This document shows positions 5,008 to 9,103 of a stretch of 9,103 bases of DNA, one piece after another. Within the stretch, counting starts at the first letter, position 1, and the number at the start of each line of letters is the position of its first letter. Made by a program: the position numbers and the translations under genes. The DNA is from an uncultured Eggerthella sp. (lineage in GTDB: Bacteria > Actinomycetota > Coriobacteriia > Coriobacteriales > Eggerthellaceae), in NCBI GenBank assembly GCA_900544455.1, contig UQVJ01000071.1:1-9103 (forward strand), given 5' to 3'. The notes below the pieces were generated by a model. That model had not been told where the DNA came from. It saw nothing but the letters and a program-made list of their open reading frames with translations, and searched no databases.

Positions 5008-7572
5008 TTACTGCGAATCATTAGCTTCAAATGCTTTGATGGTTTCAAGCTCCATTGGGTCTACCAAGACTTCGCGCGGTTTAGAGCCATTCGGCGGACC
5101 AACAATGCCCTTATCTTCAAGCAAATCCATGATCCTCCCAGCTCGAGAGTACCCCACGCTAAGCCTGCGCTGGAGGTTTGACGTAGAGCCCATGCCCGAA
5201 GAAACCACTATCTCAGCAGCATCCCATACCAAAGGGTCATCGGAGCCAGAGGCGGTTCCGCCAGAACCGTCAGGCATAGAATCCCCTAAAGTGATGAGAT
5301 TGGTTTTAAGAATATCATTGTGATATTCAGGCTCTCCTTGCGACTTCAATTTCTCCACGACAGCAGATATTTCATCCTCGGAAACAAAACAGCCCTGAAT
5401 TCGCTGTGGTTTAGCCAACTCAGGCTTTGACAGCAGCAAGTCTCCTAATCCGATGAGATTTTCGGCACCGGGAGTATCCAATATGACGCGTGAGTCGATG
5501 CCAGAAGCAACATTGAATGCGATACGGTTGGTGATATTAGCCTTGATAAGACCGGTAACCACATTCGTAGAAGGGCGCTGCGTTGCAACGATAAGATGGA
5601 TACCTGCTGCACGTGCAAGCTGAGCCAATCGCGAAATGGAGAACTCCACCTCTTTGCCTACATTCATCATAAGGTCTGCAAGCTCATCGATGATAATCAC
5701 GATATAGGGCATCTCCGCTGCAGGAGCATCGTTGATTTCAAGCCCCTTTTGCACTTTGGCATTGTACTGACCAATATTTCTAGCACCGATGCCGCTAAAT
5801 ACCTTCAATCTGCGCTCCATCTCGGCTACAGCCCACGAAAGAGCACTAGCAGCCTCCCTGGCCTCAGTAACAACAGGAACATACAGATGAGGAATGCCGT
5901 TATAGGGCGTAAACTCAACACGCTTAGGGTCGATCATGATCATGCGGACTTCAGAAGGCGTAGCACGCATAAGAATCGACATAATCATGCCGTTAATGGC
6001 AACAGATTTACCCGAACCCGTAGTACCACCAATTAACAAATGAGGCATAGTGGCAAGATTGCTTACGATACTTTCACCTTCCACATCCTTGCCGATCGCA
6101 ATTTGAAGAGGTCCCTCGGGCGCATCTTTTAGGACATCACCTAAAAACACCGTTTCTCGTTTTTTGTTAGGCACCTCGATGCCAACGTAGTTGGTACCAG
6201 GGATAGGAGCAAAAATACGAACGCCAGGCGCAGCAAGCGCGAGGGCGATATCGTCGGTCAAATTAGAAACACGGTTGACCCTAACGCCCGAAGGAAGATC
6301 AACCTTGAACAGGGTAACAGTAGGTCCGTGAACCCAACCAACAACATCAGCACCTACGCCAAAGTCGGCAAGCGTCTCCTGAAGCAACATGCCCGTAGCA
6401 CGAAGGGAAGCCTCGCTTTCTTTGGTAACAGGGGTTTTCTCGGAAGTGTTCAGCAGACTCATTTCGGGAAGCTCAAAGCCTTCCAAAGGCTCTGGGGTTG
6501 CAACATCCGATGCCTTTTTTCGAACAGGCTTAACAACTTGGCTTTGAGAGGGCAGCGACTCGTCCCTCTTATCTGACTTAGGCCGTGACCCGAGTTTACG
6601 AGTAAGCTGCTTGGGCGTATCCCCTGCGCCTTCCGAAGAAGACCCATCAAAGACCATGGTGGTTTGAGCAGCAGCCTCGCGAGCGCGCTGGCCATTTGTG
6701 CGTTGGCTTTTCTTTGAGGATCCAGAAGTAGCTGGGGGAATTATTTGGGTTTTCCCGGCAGCAAGAGCAGCTTTCTTGGTGTCGATGGTCTGTGTGGGCA
6801 TGTTGCCTAGAACATCGACCTTAGTTGGATCCAGATGGTCCGCATTGGTGGAATCTTTGCTCTTCCGAATGCGAGCGAATGACATACGGGGCAAGTGTCC
6901 AAATTCGTCCCCCTCATCCTCGGGCGCCGCAGAACGGCCCGCAGCATGAGCGCGGATTTTTTCAATGAGCGAAGACAGAGAAAACCCAATAATGATAAGG
7001 GCAATGATGATCACGCCTATCATCAATATCATCGAAACGGTCAGGCCGAAGAGCTCAAGGCCAGCCCAGGCGATAGCGCCACCCACATACCCGCCATGCT
7101 CGACGAGAAGCACCTGAATAAACAAGCGATTAGGATCAATGTCAGCACCAGGCGTAAACAGAGAAACGATGGTCAAAAACGCAAGGAACAACAGACCAAA
7201 TCCAATTGCCACACGAGCTGGTACCATCTCTCGCTCAAAACGAATTAGCAAAGTAGCAGCAAGGCCAATGAGCATAAAAGGAAGCACATAGGCACCAATA
7301 CCAAAGCAGAAACGAAGGCCAAGTGATATCGCGCCTGTTACAACGCCCTCAGATCCCATGAACACCATGGCAAATAACGCAATAGAAAGCACGATTAGGG
7401 CAACTGCAGATATGTCACGTTTCGTACGTTCGTCAAGAATATGGTCATAGTTGGACAACGAATCACGATGCTGCGAGCTTTTTCCACTTGAAGCAAGCTT
7501 ACGGACTCCCGGCTGGGAGCCCGGCTTGCTTGACTGCTTTTTGTTTCGGCGTCCTGTTTGTTGAGATGCCAT
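5008..7572 (-). CDS. ftsK: FtsK/SpoIIIE DNA translocase
   Basis: FtsK is a septum-associated hexameric ATPase that pumps chromosomal DNA during division and, in many bacteria, activates dimer resolution at dif. Its 854 residues are complete. After a basic N-terminus come four or five membrane segments within about 54-200, then a low-complexity charged linker of about 205-375. The alpha/beta motor domain (about 385-745) has Walker A GGTTGSGKS (515-523), Walker B IVIIIDELADL (624-634) and the ATQRPS sensor (663-668). The C-terminal gamma winged-helix (about 780-848) has STSNLQRRL and GYSRAGRIMDLLE and ends with the family block GSKPREVLVDP; this domain reads the orienting DNA motif. ATG 7572 is supported by GAAAGG six bases upstream. 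The gene follows rnj by 62 bases with no convincing terminator or promoter between, and is probably co-transcribed with the rodZ-like gene. Codons 14-28 form a long hairpin (separate entry). Confidence 0.97.
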   Translation of the reverse strand: MASQQTGRRNKKQSSKPGSQPGVRKLASSGKSSQHRDSLSNYDHILDERTKRDISAVALIVLSIALFAMVFMGSEGVVTGAISLGLRFCFGIGAYVLPFMLIGLAATLLIRFEREMVPARVAIGFGLLFLAFLTIVSLFTPGADIDPNRLFIQVLLVEHGGYVGGAIAWAGLELFGLTVSMILMIGVIIIALIIIGFSLSSLIEKIRAHAAGRSAAPEDEGDEFGHLPRMSFARIRKSKDSTNADHLDPTKVDVLGNMPTQTIDTKKAALAAGKTQIIPPATSGSSKKSQRTNGQRAREAAAQTTMVFDGSSSEGAGDTPKQLTRKLGSRPKSDKRDESLPSQSQVVKPVRKKASDVATPEPLEGFELPEMSLLNTSEKTPVTKESEASLRATGMLLQETLADFGVGADVVGWVHGPTVTLFKVDLPSGVRVNRVSNLTDDIALALAAPGVRIFAPIPGTNYVGIEVPNKKRETVFLGDVLKDAPEGPLQIAIGKDVEGESIVSNLATMPHLLIGGTTGSGKSVAINGMIMSILMRATPSEVRMIMIDPKRVEFTPYNGIPHLYVPVVTEAREAASALSWAVAEMERRLKVFSGIGARNIGQYNAKVQKGLEINDAPAAEMPYIVIIIDELADLMMNVGKEVEFSISRLAQLARAAGIHLIVATQRPSTNVVTGLIKANITNRIAFNVASGIDSRVILDTPGAENLIGLGDLLLSKPELAKPQRIQGCFVSEDEISAVVEKLKSQGEPEYHNDILKTNLITLGDSMPDGSGGTASGSDDPLVWDAAEIVVSSGMGSTSNLQRRLSVGYSRAGRIMDLLEDKGIVGPPNGSKPREVLVDPMELETIKAFEANDSQ
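7491..7531 (-). repeat. Long hairpin inside the 5' end of the ftsK coding region
   Basis: In the sense (minus) strand, AAGCAAGC + CGGGCTCCC, loop AGCC, then GGGAGTCCG + TAA bulge + GCTTGCTT fold into 17 paired positions with one G-U wobble and a 3-base bulge. On the plus strand the wobble becomes an A-C mismatch, so the fold is better as ftsK mRNA. It starts 42 bases into the gene and encodes the basic, poorly conserved N-terminal tail. No T-run follows it in the sense direction. Function unknown. Confidence 0.9.
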
Positions 7573-7584
7573 TCGAAACCTTTC

Positions 7585-7605
7585 GTGCGTTTAGAGTGTG
7601 TTTAG
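7585..7605. repeat. Two tandem GTGYGTTTAG copies ahead of ftsK
   Basis: GTGCGTTTAG (7585-7594) and GTGTGTTTAG (7596-7605) repeat with an 11-base period, just upstream of the ftsK ribosome site in the rnj-ftsK gap. Nine of ten bases agree. The spacing is about one helical turn, which would suit a direct-repeat operator, but the repeat is short and may be chance. Confidence 0.6.
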
Positions 7606-7634
7606 CTTCGCATGAGCCTGAAGGCCTGGATTTT

Positions 7635-9103
7635 CTAGACCTCCAGGATATTGATTACCACCAAGGGACGTTGGTTGGTGCGCTCCCACAAGATAGAAAG
7701 CAAAGCGCTTCGAGCAGCACGCTTAACGGCGCGCGACTCTTCATTCTTGGAAAGGGATCGCTTCAAAGCGCTCGAAACAGCATTCGTTACAGCTTCAACA
7801 AATTGAGGCTCATCACCACCGGGAATGCCATGCATTTCCACTTGAACGCCACTAAGAAGATCATGGGATTCAGCTTTAACCGCACAAGCGATAACAGCAA
7901 CACCCTGCGAACCAAGATTCGTTCGCTCATTCAAAACGAACTCGGAAGTATCTCCGACGCTTAATCCGTCAACCAAAATAATACCGCTTGGAACAGGCTT
8001 GCCTCGACGAACGCCCTTAGGGGTCAGTTCAAGAGACTCGCCGTTTTCGCAAATATAGATATTCTTTTTTTCGACACCCGTCGCCTCAGCCAAAGCGGCA
8101 TGAGCTCGCAGATGAGTAGCCTCGCCATGGACTGGCATAAAATGCTTTGGCTGAACGATAGAAAGGACGAGCTTGAGTTCCTCTGCCGAAGCATGACCCG
8201 ATACATGAACGCGTGCACGGCTTTTGTCGTAAACATCCGCTCCGATCTTAGCCAAGTCATTAGTCACCTTAGTTACGGCTTTTTCATTGCCAGGCACAGG
8301 CGTAGCCGAAATGATAACAGTATCGCCCTCCTCGACCGAGATGGTCTTATGGTTATCGCTTGCAATTCGGGCAAGCGCGGAAAGAGGCTCGCCCTGAGAG
8401 CCGGTACACATAACCACATACGAATCGGGAGGACAGCCCTTCAGATCGTACGCATCTATGATGTCCTTATCTGCAATTTTCAGATACCCCAAACGACGTG
8501 CGATATCGGTATTCTGAACCATAGAGCGACCAGTGACTGCGACCTTACGCCCATTACGCACTGCCGCATCGCATATTTGTTGCATGCGATGAATATGGGA
8601 AGCAAAGGAGGCAACAATAACACGACCCTTCGCTCGAGAGATAATAGCGTCAAGGGCCTTACCAACTTCCGCTTCAGAAGGCGTGAAATTTGGATTGGTG
8701 GCATTGGTAGAATCCGACATCATCAAGTCGACGCCCTCTTCGCTAAAGCGAGAAAGAGCAGCAAAGTCAGTGCGGACCCCATCAATTGGGCTCTGATCCA
8801 ATTTAAAGTCACCGGTATGAAGCACGTTGCCTGCAGGCGTACAGAAAAACACGCCAACAGCACCGGGAATAGAATGGTTGACGGAGAAAAATTCAGCAGT
8901 AATACACCCGAGCTTAATAGATTGACCCGGCTTTATTTCGCATAGCTTGGCATTTTTGATCTTGTGCTCCTTCAGCTTGCCCTCGATAAGACCCAAAGTG
9001 AGCTTAGTTGCATAAATAGGAACCTTGCGATCAAGGTCTTTCAACAAATATGGCAAAGATCCCGTATGGTCCTCATGACCATGCGTGATAACTATTCCGC
9101 GCA
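7635..9103 (-). CDS. rnj: Ribonuclease J, C-terminal 488 residues (N-terminus outside the window)
   Basis: RNase J is a metallo-beta-lactamase/beta-CASP ribonuclease with endonucleolytic and 5'-to-3' exonucleolytic activity in mRNA turnover and rRNA maturation. The frame is open to base 9103, so roughly the first 65-70 residues are missing compared with the usual length of about 555. The zinc-binding HGHEDH motif lies at 9083-9066, right at the window edge. Further on are the NHSIPGAVG and HTGDFKLD metal-site segments, SDSTNATNPNFTPSE, the beta-CASP motif FASHIHRMQQ, MCTGSQGEP, HVSGHASAEEL and PKHFMPVHGE. The C-terminal domain ends with the family-style RPLVVINILEV. A TTG at 9056 is internal, not a start, because the catalytic motif lies upstream of it. 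In Actinomycetota this gene typically sits just upstream of ftsK, as here. Confidence 0.97.
   Translation of the reverse strand, partial: RGIVITHGHEDHTGSLPYLLKDLDRKVPIYATKLTLGLIEGKLKEHKIKNAKLCEIKPGQSIKLGCITAEFFSVNHSIPGAVGVFFCTPAGNVLHTGDFKLDQSPIDGVRTDFAALSRFSEEGVDLMMSDSTNATNPNFTPSEAEVGKALDAIISRAKGRVIVASFASHIHRMQQICDAAVRNGRKVAVTGRSMVQNTDIARRLGYLKIADKDIIDAYDLKGCPPDSYVVMCTGSQGEPLSALARIASDNHKTISVEEGDTVIISATPVPGNEKAVTKVTNDLAKIGADVYDKSRARVHVSGHASAEELKLVLSIVQPKHFMPVHGEATHLRAHAALAEATGVEKKNIYICENGESLELTPKGVRRGKPVPSGIILVDGLSVGDTSEFVLNERTNLGSQGVAVIACAVKAESHDLLSGVQVEMHGIPGGDEPQFVEAVTNAVSSALKRSLSKNEESRAVKRAARSALLSILWERTNQRPLVVINILEV

Noticed and set aside
4817..5323. Plus-strand open frame of 168 codons across the rodZ-ftsK junction
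   Set aside because: Antisense to two well-supported genes, no family features, and no promoter or ribosome site.
5310..5328. 8-bp inverted repeat GAATATCA/TGATATTC in ftsK
   Set aside because: AT-rich, close to chance frequency over all short loop sizes, no T-run.
7625..7647. Inverted repeat CCTGGA/TCCAGG around the rnj stop as a terminator
   Set aside because: Only 6 bp with an 11-base loop and no following T-run; the nearby GCCT-TC-AGGC is too short to fold.
8100..8945. Plus-strand open frame of 281 codons
   Set aside because: It lies wholly antisense to the RNase J gene, whose catalytic and beta-CASP motifs are intact. The product shows no recognisable domain and there is no ribosome site; it is a shadow frame.

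Overview
This window is an ordinary, densely packed chromosomal segment. All seven genes lie on the minus strand, so transcription runs from high to low coordinates. The gene order is RNase J, FtsK translocase, RodZ-like HTH membrane protein, YajQ-like protein, RimO, a PgsA-CinA fusion, then RecA. Apart from yajQ, this is the conserved actinobacterial (Actinomycetota) neighbourhood rnj-ftsK-rodZ-rimO-pgsA-cinA-recA. Base composition looks close to half G+C. Together with the single-gene PgsA-CinA fusion, this makes me think of the Coriobacteriia (for example a moderate-GC Eggerthellales lineage such as Cryptobacterium). That placement is an impression from gene order and protein style, not a database match.

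Layout in transcriptional order: 9103-7635 is RNase J without its N-terminus, with the metal-binding HGHEDH motif at the window edge. 7572-5008 is a complete FtsK/SpoIIIE DNA translocase. 4986-3787 is a RodZ-like protein with a serine-rich tail, 21 bases after ftsK. A strong intrinsic terminator (3716-3757) closes this first unit. 3663-3166 (YajQ), 3151-1874 (RimO) and 1872-718 (PgsA-CinA) form a second, tightly packed unit ending at a second intrinsic terminator (648-683). recA (553-1, cut by the window start) is a third unit. Its promoter has a LexA/SOS box lying exactly between the -35 and -10 elements.

The genes cover housekeeping roles: RNA turnover (RNase J), chromosome segregation at division (FtsK), cell shape or envelope (RodZ-like), ribosomal protein S12 modification (RimO), anionic phospholipid synthesis (PgsA), pyridine-nucleotide salvage (CinA domain) and recombination/SOS (RecA). 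I see no mobile element, CRISPR array, tRNA or rRNA, and no defence or biosynthetic island.

The most unusual items are structural. rimO contains a perfect 16-bp inverted repeat with a 4-base loop (2307-2342). A 17-bp bulged hairpin sits about 40 bases inside the ftsK coding region (7491-7531). Both lie inside conventional-looking coding sequence, and the first is far beyond what chance predicts for 9 kb. The PgsA-CinA fusion is the most notable protein-level feature.
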